Positions 1 through 6,696 of a stretch of DNA of 12,603 bases are shown one piece after another. The notes beneath the pieces are model-generated. The model saw nothing but the letters and a program-made list of their open reading frames with translations. It was not told where the DNA came from and did not search any database. Both the position numbers and the translations under genes were made by a program. Position 1 is the stretch's first letter. Each line of letters starts with the position of its first letter. The stretch comes from Spirosoma fluviale (lineage in GTDB: Bacteria; Bacteroidota; Bacteroidia; Cytophagales; Spirosomataceae): positions 1 to 12,603 of the forward strand of contig CAMDSI010000046.1 in assembly GCA_945906915.1 (NCBI GenBank). Direction: 5' to 3'.

Positions 1-1344
1 TATAGCTCTCTTGAAGACGCATGTAAGACCATAGGACATAGATTAACAGGGAGCGAGAAAGGAAAAAAGGCAGAAGAATATGCTTTTCGGTTGCTGAAAG
101 AATATGGATTCAAGGATACTAAATTCCAAGGATTTCAAGTAGAAGCGTGGGCGCGCGATACGGTTACTTTGTCTATCGCTCCGCCTAAATCAGATGATTT
201 TAGGGAAGTTCCAGTCGTTTCTTTGGCTATGACTCCGGTAGATGCCAATATTCAAGGGACGATTATCGATTTAGGAAACGGATTAGATGCCGATTATACG
301 GGCAAAGAGGTGGCAGGCAAAGTCGTTTTAGCTAACATCGGCTTATTAGAGGCCGCAGTCGGAACAAAAAATCTACACCGTTCTGAAAAAACGGCATTGG
401 CCATTCAACATGGTGCGATGGGAGTGATTTTCGTCAATACGGTTAAAGGCCAAGTACTACTTACAGGTACAGCCTCCGTAACGGGAAATTTAATTAGCAT
501 CCCTGCCGTATGTATTTCATTAGAAAATGGAACTGAAATAAGAAAATGGATGAAGGATCAACCAGGCTTATTAAGTTTGATTGAAATGCATAATGTGAGT
601 AAACCGATCAAAGCACGCAATGTGGTAGCGACATTAAAAGGGACAAGCTCTAAATTAAGAAATGAGAAAATTGTGATTGGGGGCCATTTGGATTCTTGGG
701 ATTTAGCCACGGGTGCGATTGATAATGGTATTGGATCTTTTTCTGTACTAGATGTAGCCAGAACCTTTAAGGCTTTAGGATTAAGCAGTAAGCGTACGAT
801 TGAATTTGTCGCCTTCATGGGAGAAGAAGAAGGTTTACTAGGCTCGAAGGCCTATGTGGAGCGCGCGAAAAAATTAGGTGAACTAGATGACGTCGTTTAT
901 ATGATTAATTTAGACATGACTAATGATGTGAATGGATTCAATGGGGGTGGCCGCGATGAAATGATGTCTATATTGAAATCAATTGGAGATCAGATTAAGG
1001 CAATTGATGGGGATTTTGGCAATCATTTAACGAATTCTCCAGGGCTACATTCTGACAATCAAACGTTCTTAATGGAGGGAATTCCAGCGGCGGATCCCAT
1101 GGGGAAATTGGCCCGAAATGTATTAGATTGTTACCATGCTAATTGCGATGATTTTAGTTTGGTCAATAAAAAAGAGATGGAGAATACCGTGAAATATACC
1201 ACGATGCTGCTGTATGGTTTAGCCAATGCGGAACAAATTCCAGCTAAGAAATTAGATTTCTATTCGACTAAAGAATTCTTTATCAAACATAACCTACGCC
1301 ATGAACTAGAATTAGGGAATGAATGGCGCTGGGGAAATGACTAA
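1..1344 (+). CDS. M28 family zinc metallopeptidase with PA domain, 5' end outside window
   Basis: Predicted di-zinc exopeptidase (aminopeptidase/carboxypeptidase Q-like), probably exported, although the signal peptide would lie off the window. The reading frame is open from base 1, and its first codons carry the family-typical IGHRLTGS motif, so the TTG at 91 is not the start. Counting from base 1, a protease-associated (PA) domain spans about codons 68-190. The zinc and catalytic residues follow in M28 order: H229 and D231 (GGHLDSW), D241 (GAIDNG), the EEE at 275-277, D305 (NLDMT) and H379 (YHANCDD). All metal ligands are present, so the enzyme is probably active. About 447 codons are visible; roughly 50-80 N-terminal residues are probably missing (estimate from family length). 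It ends in TAA, 53 bp before the FtsZ-like gene. Family call is firm; substrate is not deducible. Confidence 0.9.
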   Translation, partial: YSSLEDACKTIGHRLTGSEKGKKAEEYAFRLLKEYGFKDTKFQGFQVEAWARDTVTLSIAPPKSDDFREVPVVSLAMTPVDANIQGTIIDLGNGLDADYTGKEVAGKVVLANIGLLEAAVGTKNLHRSEKTALAIQHGAMGVIFVNTVKGQVLLTGTASVTGNLISIPAVCISLENGTEIRKWMKDQPGLLSLIEMHNVSKPIKARNVVATLKGTSSKLRNEKIVIGGHLDSWDLATGAIDNGIGSFSVLDVARTFKALGLSSKRTIEFVAFMGEEEGLLGSKAYVERAKKLGELDDVVYMINLDMTNDVNGFNGGGRDEMMSILKSIGDQIKAIDGDFGNHLTNSPGLHSDNQTFLMEGIPAADPMGKLARNVLDCYHANCDDFSLVNKKEMENTVKYTTMLLYGLANAEQIPAKKLDFYSTKEFFIKHNLRHELELGNEWRWGND

Positions 1345-1349
1345 AATAG

Positions 1350-1377
1350 TTGCAGATTTCTATTATTTTTACATTTA
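1350..1377 (+). promoter_or_regulatory. Candidate sigma-ABfr promoter for the FtsZ-like gene
   Basis: TTG at 1350-1352, a 17-bp spacer and TACATTTA at 1370-1377 match the Bacteroidota pattern TTG/TAnnTTTG with one mismatch in the -7 box. It fits in the 53-bp gap after the peptidase stop and would give a leader of about 14 nt before the ATG at 1398. The region is AT-rich, so chance matches are possible. Confidence 0.35.
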
Positions 1378-1397
1378 AGAACAATTGACCTTACACA

Positions 1398-2675
1398 ATG
1401 AGTAGCGAAAATCCCTCCTTTTTTGACCATCAAATCGAAGTAGTACCAGAAACATCCTTTAAGTCCATCATAAAAGTGATCGGAATCGGGGGTGGCGGAT
1501 CCAATGCGGTGAAGCACATGGATAACCTGAAGATTAAAGGCGCTGATTTGATTATCTGCAATACAGATTCTCAAGCTTTAGCATCTAGTTCAGTTAAAAC
1601 TAAAATTAAATTAGGGGAACAGGGTTTAGGTGCAGGGACTGACCCAGAGGTGGGAAAGCAAGCGGCTATGGAAAGTCAAGAAAAAATCAAGGCTGTTCTT
1701 TCTAATGAGACTAAAATGGTTTTCATCACGGCTGGTATGGGTGGTGGAACAGGGACGGGTGCTGCACCGGTTGTTGCAGAGATCGCTAGAGACCGCGATT
1801 TATTAACCGTTGCCGTGGTTTCATTCCCCTACAATTGGGAAGGGAAAGAGAAAATTCAATATGCAAGAGACGGGATTGAAGAACTGAAAGAGTATTGCGA
1901 TACGGTTTTAGTGATCATGAACGATAAAATATCAGAACATTACAAGGATTTAGCTGTAAAACACGCCTTTGCGAAAGCGGATGATGTATTAGCAAAAGCA
2001 GTTAAATCAGTGGTCGATGTAATTGCAAAACCTGGTGATATCAACACGGACTTTATGGACGTGAAAAAGGTTTTGACAAAAGCAGGTCAAGCCATGATGA
2101 GTTCTGCCTTAGGAAGCGGTGAAGAGAGAGCAAAAGCGGCTATCGTAGAGGCTTTGAATTCGCCACTATTAAACTCCCAAGAAATCAAAGGTGCTAAGCG
2201 TATTCTAGTGACTGTTTCGACGAGTAGTGCAAAAGATTTGTTGATTTGGGAAAAAGATGCGATCATCGAATACCTTAATGAGCGAATAGATGCGCAAGCA
2301 GATATGGTTAAGTTCGGTTTCTCTACGGATGAGGAATTAGGGGATGATCTTTATTTAACTGTGATTGCAGCTGGATTCGAACAAGATTCGAGTGGAATGG
2401 ATGGTGGCATGCGCAAAGTAGTGAAGCGAATGGCTCCCGTCTACTTAAATCCAGGAGATAGCGTTGAACTAGATGGCGAATTAGATAGCTCGGCGTCTGT
2501 TTCACCTGATTCTGAGGAAGCTCGTTTTGCTCAAATGATCGAGAAGTTCAAACATAGTATGATGTCTGATGCCGAATTTAAAATACCTACTTATAAGCGT
2601 ACAGAAGTAGGTTTATATGATATTTCGACCATGCCAGAGAAAGCATGGCAAACCACGGATTTATTCGCTGAATAA
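1398..2675 (+). CDS. FtsZ-family tubulin-like GTPase, isolated from the division cluster
   Basis: Cytoplasmic tubulin-fold GTPase related to the cell-division ring protein. Of 425 residues, about 22-328 form the FtsZ core: T1 loop GIGGGGSNAV (29-38), NTDSQAL (55-61), tubulin signature GGGTGTG (115-121), guanine-contacting N175 (MNDK), and the catalytic T7 loop NTDFMD (216-221) with both acidic residues. A linker of about 60 residues leads to a tail with KIPTYKR (395-401), resembling the conserved FtsZ C-terminal peptide that docks FtsA. Oddities: the segment before GLGAG is about three residues shorter than in E. coli FtsZ, GANP reads GTDP, the usual Asn of the AxNDVL motif is Asp (D195), and PFxFEG reads PYNWEG. 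Neighbours are a peptidase and cutC, not ftsQ/ftsA, which suggests a second FtsZ copy, though a relocated sole ftsZ is possible. Family is certain; a role in division is inferred. Confidence 0.9.
   Translation: MSSENPSFFDHQIEVVPETSFKSIIKVIGIGGGGSNAVKHMDNLKIKGADLIICNTDSQALASSSVKTKIKLGEQGLGAGTDPEVGKQAAMESQEKIKAVLSNETKMVFITAGMGGGTGTGAAPVVAEIARDRDLLTVAVVSFPYNWEGKEKIQYARDGIEELKEYCDTVLVIMNDKISEHYKDLAVKHAFAKADDVLAKAVKSVVDVIAKPGDINTDFMDVKKVLTKAGQAMMSSALGSGEERAKAAIVEALNSPLLNSQEIKGAKRILVTVSTSSAKDLLIWEKDAIIEYLNERIDAQADMVKFGFSTDEELGDDLYLTVIAAGFEQDSSGMDGGMRKVVKRMAPVYLNPGDSVELDGELDSSASVSPDSEEARFAQMIEKFKHSMMSDAEFKIPTYKRTEVGLYDISTMPEKAWQTTDLFAE
2661..2675. repeat. Palindromic 3' overlap of the ftsZ-like gene and cutC
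   Basis: The 15 bases TTATTCGCTGAATAA contain a perfect 6-bp inverted repeat (TTATTC/GAATAA) around a 3-bp centre. They carry the last codons and stop of the FtsZ-like gene on + and of cutC on -, so the proteins end -LFAE and -LFSE. The arms may fold weakly, but no U-tract terminator is visible. Confidence 0.7.
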
Positions 2676-3425
2676 ATTCTGAATTTTAGAGATAGCCGCT
2701 CGGATGATTTCTTCGCTCGAGTAGGCTACCTCAAATTCCGAAATCTCCGCTATACCTCCCATGGATATTCCTGGACGTCGGTATTCCATTTCAGAATTCC
2801 GGACGGTTCTGGCGCTTAAATGAATAGCATCTACCCCGATTTGAACAAAGTCCAAGCAATTCACTGGATTTACCCCACTTCCTGCCATAATTTGAATTCG
2901 ACCTTTAGAGGCGGCTACCATTTCAGCTAGATTTTCGATTCCATCTAAGGCTTTATTTTTGCCTCCAGACGTCAAAATACGATCAAATCCAATCGAAATC
3001 AATTCCTCCATCACGACCAAAGGTTCACGCGACACGTCAATAGCACGATGACAAGTCAATTCCCGATCACCGGTAATTTTTCTAATCTCCCGTAAGAATT
3101 CCACATCCAAATCCCCCGATGGCAATAAGGCACCTGTAACGATCCCGTGTACTCCTTGTGCTATTAAAGAGTGAGCCTCCGCTAGCATCGTTTGCTTCTC
3201 AACTGCGTCGTATACAAAATCTCCCCCTCTAGGACGAACCATGGCATGAATCTCTAAGGAAGTCGACAATAAGGCTTGTTCGACTAATCCAGCACTCGGA
3301 GTTGTTCCTCCTTCCCAAGGGGACGCACATAGTTCCACTCGCTGGGCACCTGCTCTATCTGCCGCTAAACAAGAAAATAAAGAATAAGCACAAACTTCGA
3401 CAGAAACAGGGGTTGAATTAGGCAT
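2661..3425 (-). CDS. cutC: CutC family TIM-barrel protein
   Basis: Cytoplasmic CutC-family protein, historically called a copper homeostasis protein; the biochemical activity of the family is unsettled and the copper role is disputed. The 254 residues are close to full family length. Conserved strand-end motifs of the barrel are EVCA (10-13), RVELCA (29-34), GGTTPS (39-44), RPRGGDF (64-70), CHRAID, ILTSGG and IMAGSGV. The start is the ATG at 3425, followed directly by MPNSTPVSVEVCA, which matches the family N-terminus. It runs convergently into the FtsZ-like gene with a 15-bp overlap. No copper exporter, chaperone or CopY/CueR-like regulator lies nearby, so the context gives no support for a metal role. 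No clear promoter was found in the AT-rich 152-bp upstream gap. Confidence 0.92.
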   Translation of the reverse strand: MPNSTPVSVEVCAYSLFSCLAADRAGAQRVELCASPWEGGTTPSAGLVEQALLSTSLEIHAMVRPRGGDFVYDAVEKQTMLAEAHSLIAQGVHGIVTGALLPSGDLDVEFLREIRKITGDRELTCHRAIDVSREPLVVMEELISIGFDRILTSGGKNKALDGIENLAEMVAASKGRIQIMAGSGVNPVNCLDFVQIGVDAIHLSARTVRNSEMEYRRPGISMGGIAEISEFEVAYSSEEIIRAAISKIQNLFSE

Positions 3426-3480
3426 ATAAGCTAGATTAAATCAAGGTTTTGATAATTAATGAAAATTTAAAAAATAAATC

Positions 3481-3510
3481 TTTCATAAATACATTTTTAT
3501 TTTACTTTTG
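3481..3510 (+). promoter_or_regulatory. Promoter of the DUF2795 gene
   Basis: TACTTTTG at 3503-3510 is a full match to the -7 consensus TAnnTTTG. At the expected distance upstream (3481-3484) only TTTC is found, a weak -33 element. Transcription would begin near 3517, leaving a leader of about 60 nt before the ATG at 3578. Confidence 0.5.
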
Positions 3511-3577
3511 CACTTAGGAAGGGTTTAAAAAACTTATGACCCTCTTTTATTACGCAAAATATTATTAGCTATAAATT

Positions 3578-3799
3578 ATGTATTGGACACTAGAACTTGC
3601 CTCCTATTTAGAAGATGCGCCTTGGCCAGCCTCTAAAGATGAATTAATTGACTTTGCAATCCGTACGGGTTCTCCTTTAGAAGTAGTCGAAAACCTACAA
3701 GAATTGGAAGATGATGGTCAACCTTTTGAAAGTATTGAAGAGATTTGGCCAGATTATCCGACCAAAGACGACTTCTTCTTTAACGAAGACGAATATTAA
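3578..3799 (+). CDS. DUF2795 domain small acidic protein
   Basis: A 73-residue, strongly acidic cytoplasmic protein with no signal peptide or membrane segment. I recognise it as the DUF2795 type found widely in Bacteroidota: the N-terminal MYWTLELASYLED, the central SPLEVVENLQELEDDGQ and the end WPDYPTKDDFFFNEDEY are hallmark stretches. The SKDELIDFAIRTGSPLEVVENL segment suggests a small helical, possibly helix-turn-helix-like fold, but no DNA-binding role is shown. It has its own promoter and terminator and is the only gene of its unit. Its stop lies two bases from the glpD stop on the other strand. Identity as a real gene is secure; function is unknown. Confidence 0.9.
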   Translation: MYWTLELASYLEDAPWPASKDELIDFAIRTGSPLEVVENLQELEDDGQPFESIEEIWPDYPTKDDFFFNEDEY

Positions 3800-3801
3800 A
3801 A

Positions 3802-5328
3802 TCAAGAGGCGAAAGCCTCTTTTTTTATGGCCTTTAATCGCTCTGCCAGTGCTTCATCCCGCATGGAAATACCCCAACGGCGGGCTAAAACATCTTCCCA
3901 AGTCACTGCCATTTCTTGCTCTTTTACATAGATGAGTTCCCCCTCCAGGTAAGGTTCGTCCGCTAATAAACGTTCTGAACCGCACGCATAGACGTCGCCG
4001 GCTTTGGGTCCGTATAGGTCGGTTAAATGTTTCCGAATATCTGGGGCAATATCTGCAGGTAAAAAGACTAAAGACTCAGGAACTAAGACATGATTCTTCG
4101 TTACGCAAGGCTTCACCGCAACGCGTAATACCTCCCTTTCAAGAACATCTAGTGTATCGGAGGCCATCACGCGATAGGTCGTCCATTTCCCACCCATGAT
4201 ACTAACTAATTTCGAACGACCATCCACTTCCACCTCATGATCGCGCACTAAGGATTTCGTATCGGAGTTCATGGCAGAATCGAGCTGCACTTGGAGTAAT
4301 GGCCTTTGGCCTACAAATGTAGCACTGATATCCTCTAACGAGGCTTTTTTAGATGAATAGCGATTAAAATACGAAATAAGGTATTCCTTTTCCACATCTA
4401 AAATGCGAGGTGTTTCCGACAAGGTATCCGGATCATCCGTCGTTCCCACCAGCACATAATCTCTCCACGGAATCACAAATATGACCCTGCCATCATCCGT
4501 TTTAGGAATTAATAGGGCGGTTTCGCCTTGCCAAAACTCAGCAGGCAACACGATATGGGCCCCGCGACTCACCTTCATTCGAGGCTTCAATCGCGGATTT
4601 GCAAGCACCCGCACCGAATCCGTAAAAGGTCCTGTGGCATTTATCACTGCTTTGACCGCAATGGTGTAGGACTCCTGAGAAAGTAAATCACTGAATACTA
4701 CTTTCTTGATCTTTAAACTCTTTTGGCCTAATTCAAACGAATTCAAACAGGCATAATTCAAAATACAAGCCCCTAAACGTTCCGCCTCTTTCAAAATAGC
4801 TAAGGCATAGCGCGCGTCATTCATCTGTCCATCATAATACAAAACGCCACCTCTTAAGTACTGTGATTCGATGGAAGGAAACTCGTGTTGAATTTCTTTT
4901 TTGCTTAAGCCGCGACTTGATTTCAAGTTCGTGCTGCCAGAAATTTTATCGTAAAGCCACATCCCTATCCGGTAATACCAGCGTTCCCAGTGTGTATAAC
5001 AAGGAGTTAATAATCCCAAAGGATGAGCGAGGTGGGGTGCATTTTGCAATAGCGTTTTGCGTTCGTGCAAAGCTTTATACACCATTCTGAATTGATGCCA
5101 GTCGAGATTTCGGACGGCCTGCTCGAGGTAACGAACTCCTCCATGTACTAACTTCGTCGACTTAGAGGAGGTTTGACTGGAGAAATCGCCTTTTTCAATC
5201 AATAAAACTTTGTACCCCCTTAACGTTGCATCGAGCGCTACGCCTGCCCCTGTCGCACCACCACCGATAATACAAATATCGAATGTTTCCTTGAGTTTGT
5301 GGATTTGATCTAGGCGATTAAAGGACAT
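3802..5328 (-). CDS. glpD: Glycerol-3-phosphate dehydrogenase/oxidase (FAD)
   Basis: Peripheral-membrane flavoenzyme oxidising sn-glycerol 3-phosphate to dihydroxyacetone phosphate, passing electrons to quinone (GlpD type) or to oxygen (GlpO type); sequence reading alone does not separate these. Of 508 residues, the FAD Rossmann motif IIGGGATGAG is at 20-29, followed by LLIEKGDFSSQTSSKSTKL (42-60) and VHGGVRYLE (61-69). Also present are RGGVLYYDGQMNDAR (159-173), the substrate-side GGKWTTYR (379-386), and the helical C-terminal domain with TWEDVLARRW (476-485). Length fits the family. No glpK or glpF is nearby, so it stands as a single-gene unit. Its final codons (KKEAFAS) form the hairpin serving as the terminator for the facing DUF2795 gene. 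The start is the ATG at 5328; a 12-bp palindrome lies about 15 bp upstream. Confidence 0.93.
   Translation of the reverse strand: MSFNRLDQIHKLKETFDICIIGGGATGAGVALDATLRGYKVLLIEKGDFSSQTSSKSTKLVHGGVRYLEQAVRNLDWHQFRMVYKALHERKTLLQNAPHLAHPLGLLTPCYTHWERWYYRIGMWLYDKISGSTNLKSSRGLSKKEIQHEFPSIESQYLRGGVLYYDGQMNDARYALAILKEAERLGACILNYACLNSFELGQKSLKIKKVVFSDLLSQESYTIAVKAVINATGPFTDSVRVLANPRLKPRMKVSRGAHIVLPAEFWQGETALLIPKTDDGRVIFVIPWRDYVLVGTTDDPDTLSETPRILDVEKEYLISYFNRYSSKKASLEDISATFVGQRPLLQVQLDSAMNSDTKSLVRDHEVEVDGRSKLVSIMGGKWTTYRVMASDTLDVLEREVLRVAVKPCVTKNHVLVPESLVFLPADIAPDIRKHLTDLYGPKAGDVYACGSERLLADEPYLEGELIYVKEQEMAVTWEDVLARRWGISMRDEALAERLKAIKKEAFAS
3804..3826. terminator. Shared intrinsic terminator inside the glpD 3' end
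   Basis: AAGAGGC-GAAA-GCCTCTT forms a 7-bp stem with a GAAA tetraloop, and the T-tract continues to 3826, so it is a good rho-independent terminator for the + strand DUF2795 gene five bases after its stop. On the minus strand the same stem covers the last glpD codons and is followed by GATTTTAATATT, so it may also end glpD transcripts, less strongly. Confidence 0.8.
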
Positions 5329-5342
5329 ATAGGTTTATTTAC

Positions 5343-5354
5343 TTCAAATTTGAA
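5343..5354. promoter_or_regulatory. 12-bp palindrome in the glpD upstream region
   Basis: TTCAAATTTGAA is a perfect inverted repeat in the divergent glpD/TPR gap, 15 bp from the glpD start. Its position suits a dimeric regulator site, but such AT-rich palindromes also occur by chance and no second copy was seen. Confidence 0.25.
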
Positions 5355-5406
5355 AAATAAAATGCAAAAGATTCCATTAATGTGGATAAAAATGAAAGAG
5401 ATTTTA

Positions 5407-5414
5407 TAATTTTG
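5407..5414 (+). promoter_or_regulatory. Candidate -7 promoter element of the TPR gene
   Basis: TAATTTTG is a full match to TAnnTTTG, 48 bp before the ATG at 5463. The expected -33 TTG is not clear; TGTGG at 5381-5385 is the nearest candidate. Confidence 0.5.
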
Positions 5415-5462
5415 CAGTCCTTTGGCACCTAATAATAATCTGCCAAACGAATTAATGACCTT

Positions 5463-6137
5463 ATGGCAAAGAAAGAAAAAGTAGAATCGATTGAAATCAT
5501 TGAGAGCCCAGAAGCTCTTCAACAAGAAGTTTCTAAAGTTACTGAACTAGTAGACAAGAATAAATCTAGCATTGCAACTATCTTAGGCGGCTTAGTCTTA
5601 GTCGTTGCCGCTTATTTCGGTTACCAATGGTATACTGCGACACAAGACGCAGAAGGCGAGAAGAAATTATTCAAAGCTGTTTATGCTTTTGAATCAGATT
5701 CATCAGCTGCTGCGAAAGAATTAGCGAAAGTTTCGGATGAGTTTGGTGGAAATACACAAAACCTTGCTGACTTATATTTAGGAATTACCTTGTTAAAGCA
5801 GGGGAAATTCGATCAGTCAATCGAAAAATTGAAAAACTTTTCGAGCTCGGATTTATTAGTGCAAGCACGTGCTTATTCTTTAATCGGGGATGCGTATTCA
5901 GAGAAGAAATCTTTATCTGATGCCATTGATTACTACAAGAAAGCAGCGGAAAACAAGCCCAATAAATTCTTTACTCCTACGTATTTGTTAAAATTAGCGA
6001 ATGCCTACGAAGCAAATAAACAAACAAAAGAGGCAGTAGATACGTATTCCATCATTGTGGAGAAATACGGCCAATCGGCTGAATCGATTCCAGCAAAGAA
6101 ATACAAAGCGATTTTAGAAAGCTCTATCTCTGAATAA
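5463..6137 (+). CDS. Membrane-anchored tetratricopeptide repeat protein (YfgM-like)
   Basis: 224 residues: a charged cytoplasmic N-terminus (1-33), one hydrophobic membrane span at about 36-57 (ATILGGLVLVVAAYFGYQWY), then a soluble all-helical part with about three TPR-like units (roughly 100-130, 134-166 and 170-207; e.g. ARAYSLIGDAYSEKKSLSDA). The layout resembles YfgM/YbgF-type scaffold proteins involved in periplasmic chaperone or envelope contacts, but assignment to YfgM proper is inference. In my recollection a gene like this often precedes ribH in Bacteroidota. It is followed by a strong terminator before ribH, so cotranscription with ribH is doubtful. The start is the ATG at 5463; an ATG at 5455 is out of frame. 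Confidence 0.85.
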   Translation: MAKKEKVESIEIIESPEALQQEVSKVTELVDKNKSSIATILGGLVLVVAAYFGYQWYTATQDAEGEKKLFKAVYAFESDSSAAAKELAKVSDEFGGNTQNLADLYLGITLLKQGKFDQSIEKLKNFSSSDLLVQARAYSLIGDAYSEKKSLSDAIDYYKKAAENKPNKFFTPTYLLKLANAYEANKQTKEAVDTYSIIVEKYGQSAESIPAKKYKAILESSISE

Positions 6138-6160
6138 TTTATAGAACAGATTATGTGATG

Positions 6161-6197
6161 AGGGATAAGAGCTTGAGCTTTTATCCCTTGTTTTTTT
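6161..6197 (+). terminator. Strong intrinsic terminator just before ribH
   Basis: A 12-bp stem (6161-6172 with 6177-6188, one G-U pair) with a TTGA loop is followed by TG and seven T (6191-6197). It lies 23 bp after the TPR stop and ends only 11 bp before the ribH ATG, so it either ends the TPR transcript or acts in the ribH leader. Confidence 0.8.
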
Positions 6198-6208
6198 AAC
6201 CCCATCCC

Positions 6209-6685
6209 ATGGCATCAGCACTTAAAAACTTAAGCGATTTTACGACAGACCATTTGCCAGATGTTTCGAACAAAACATTTGCCATCGTGGTGTCAGAATG
6301 GAACACGGACGTAACGCATGCCTTGTACACGGGTGCTTATGATACGCTGTTGAAATTGGGGGTGAAAGAAGAAAATATTACGAGTGTTAAGGTTCCTGGT
6401 AGCTTTGAATTAAGTTTAGGGGCGCAAAAAATGGCGCAAAAACCAAACATTGATGCGGTCATTTGTTTAGGCTGTGTGATTCAAGGTGAAACTCGGCACT
6501 TCGATTTTATCTGCCAAGCGGTGGCGGATGGAATTACGAATGTGAGTTTGAAGTTTGATAAGCCGGTGATTTTTGGGGTTTTAACTCCTAATACGCAAGA
6601 ACAAGCGATGGATCGCGCGGGAGGCAAACATGGAAATAAAGGCGATGAGGCGGCCATAACAGCCATCAAAATGTTAGGACTATAA
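6209..6685 (+). CDS. ribH: 6,7-dimethyl-8-ribityllumazine synthase
   Basis: Catalyses the penultimate step of riboflavin synthesis: 5-amino-6-ribitylamino-uracil plus 3,4-dihydroxy-2-butanone 4-phosphate gives 6,7-dimethyl-8-ribityllumazine, usually in a cytoplasmic pentameric or icosahedral shell. Of 158 residues, the substrate-stacking SEWN is at 29-32, VPGSFEL at 62-68, the CLGCVIQGETRHFDF stretch at 86-100 with catalytic H97, and the phosphate/subunit-interface region GVLTPNTQEQAMDRAGGKHG at 123-142. Length and motifs are complete. No other rib gene and no FMN riboswitch is present. It starts 11 bp after the T-run of a terminator and has no visible promoter of its own. Eleven bases separate it from the aspartate kinase gene, so these two are probably cotranscribed. 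Confidence 0.97.
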   Translation: MASALKNLSDFTTDHLPDVSNKTFAIVVSEWNTDVTHALYTGAYDTLLKLGVKEENITSVKVPGSFELSLGAQKMAQKPNIDAVICLGCVIQGETRHFDFICQAVADGITNVSLKFDKPVIFGVLTPNTQEQAMDRAGGKHGNKGDEAAITAIKMLGL

Positions 6686-6696
6686 TAAGAGAAGAC

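Noticed and set aside
91..1344. TTG at 91 as start of the peptidase gene
   Set aside because: The frame is open to base 1 and the codons before 91 encode family-conserved residues (IGHRLTGSEKG), so the gene begins outside the window.
1398..2675. Phage-type tubulin (PhuZ/TubZ) instead of FtsZ
   Set aside because: The T7 loop NTDFMD, SSALGSGEERA and the C-terminal IPTYKR-like peptide are bacterial FtsZ features; no phage genes are nearby.
2661..3425. Copper-resistance locus around cutC
   Set aside because: No copper ATPase, chaperone or regulator in the neighbourhood; the family name alone does not support it.
3518..3548. Hairpin (AGGGT/ACCCT) with following T-run in the DUF2795 leader
   Set aside because: Only 5 bp of stem with a 14-nt loop; too weak to call an attenuator or small RNA.
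5310..5525. Minus-strand open frame across the glpD/TPR divergent gap
   Set aside because: Covers the promoter region and the start of the TPR gene, low-complexity Phe/Ile/Asn-rich, no family resemblance.
6138..6208. FMN riboswitch before ribH
   Set aside because: The gap is 71 bp, nearly all taken by a simple terminator hairpin; the multi-helix conserved core is absent.
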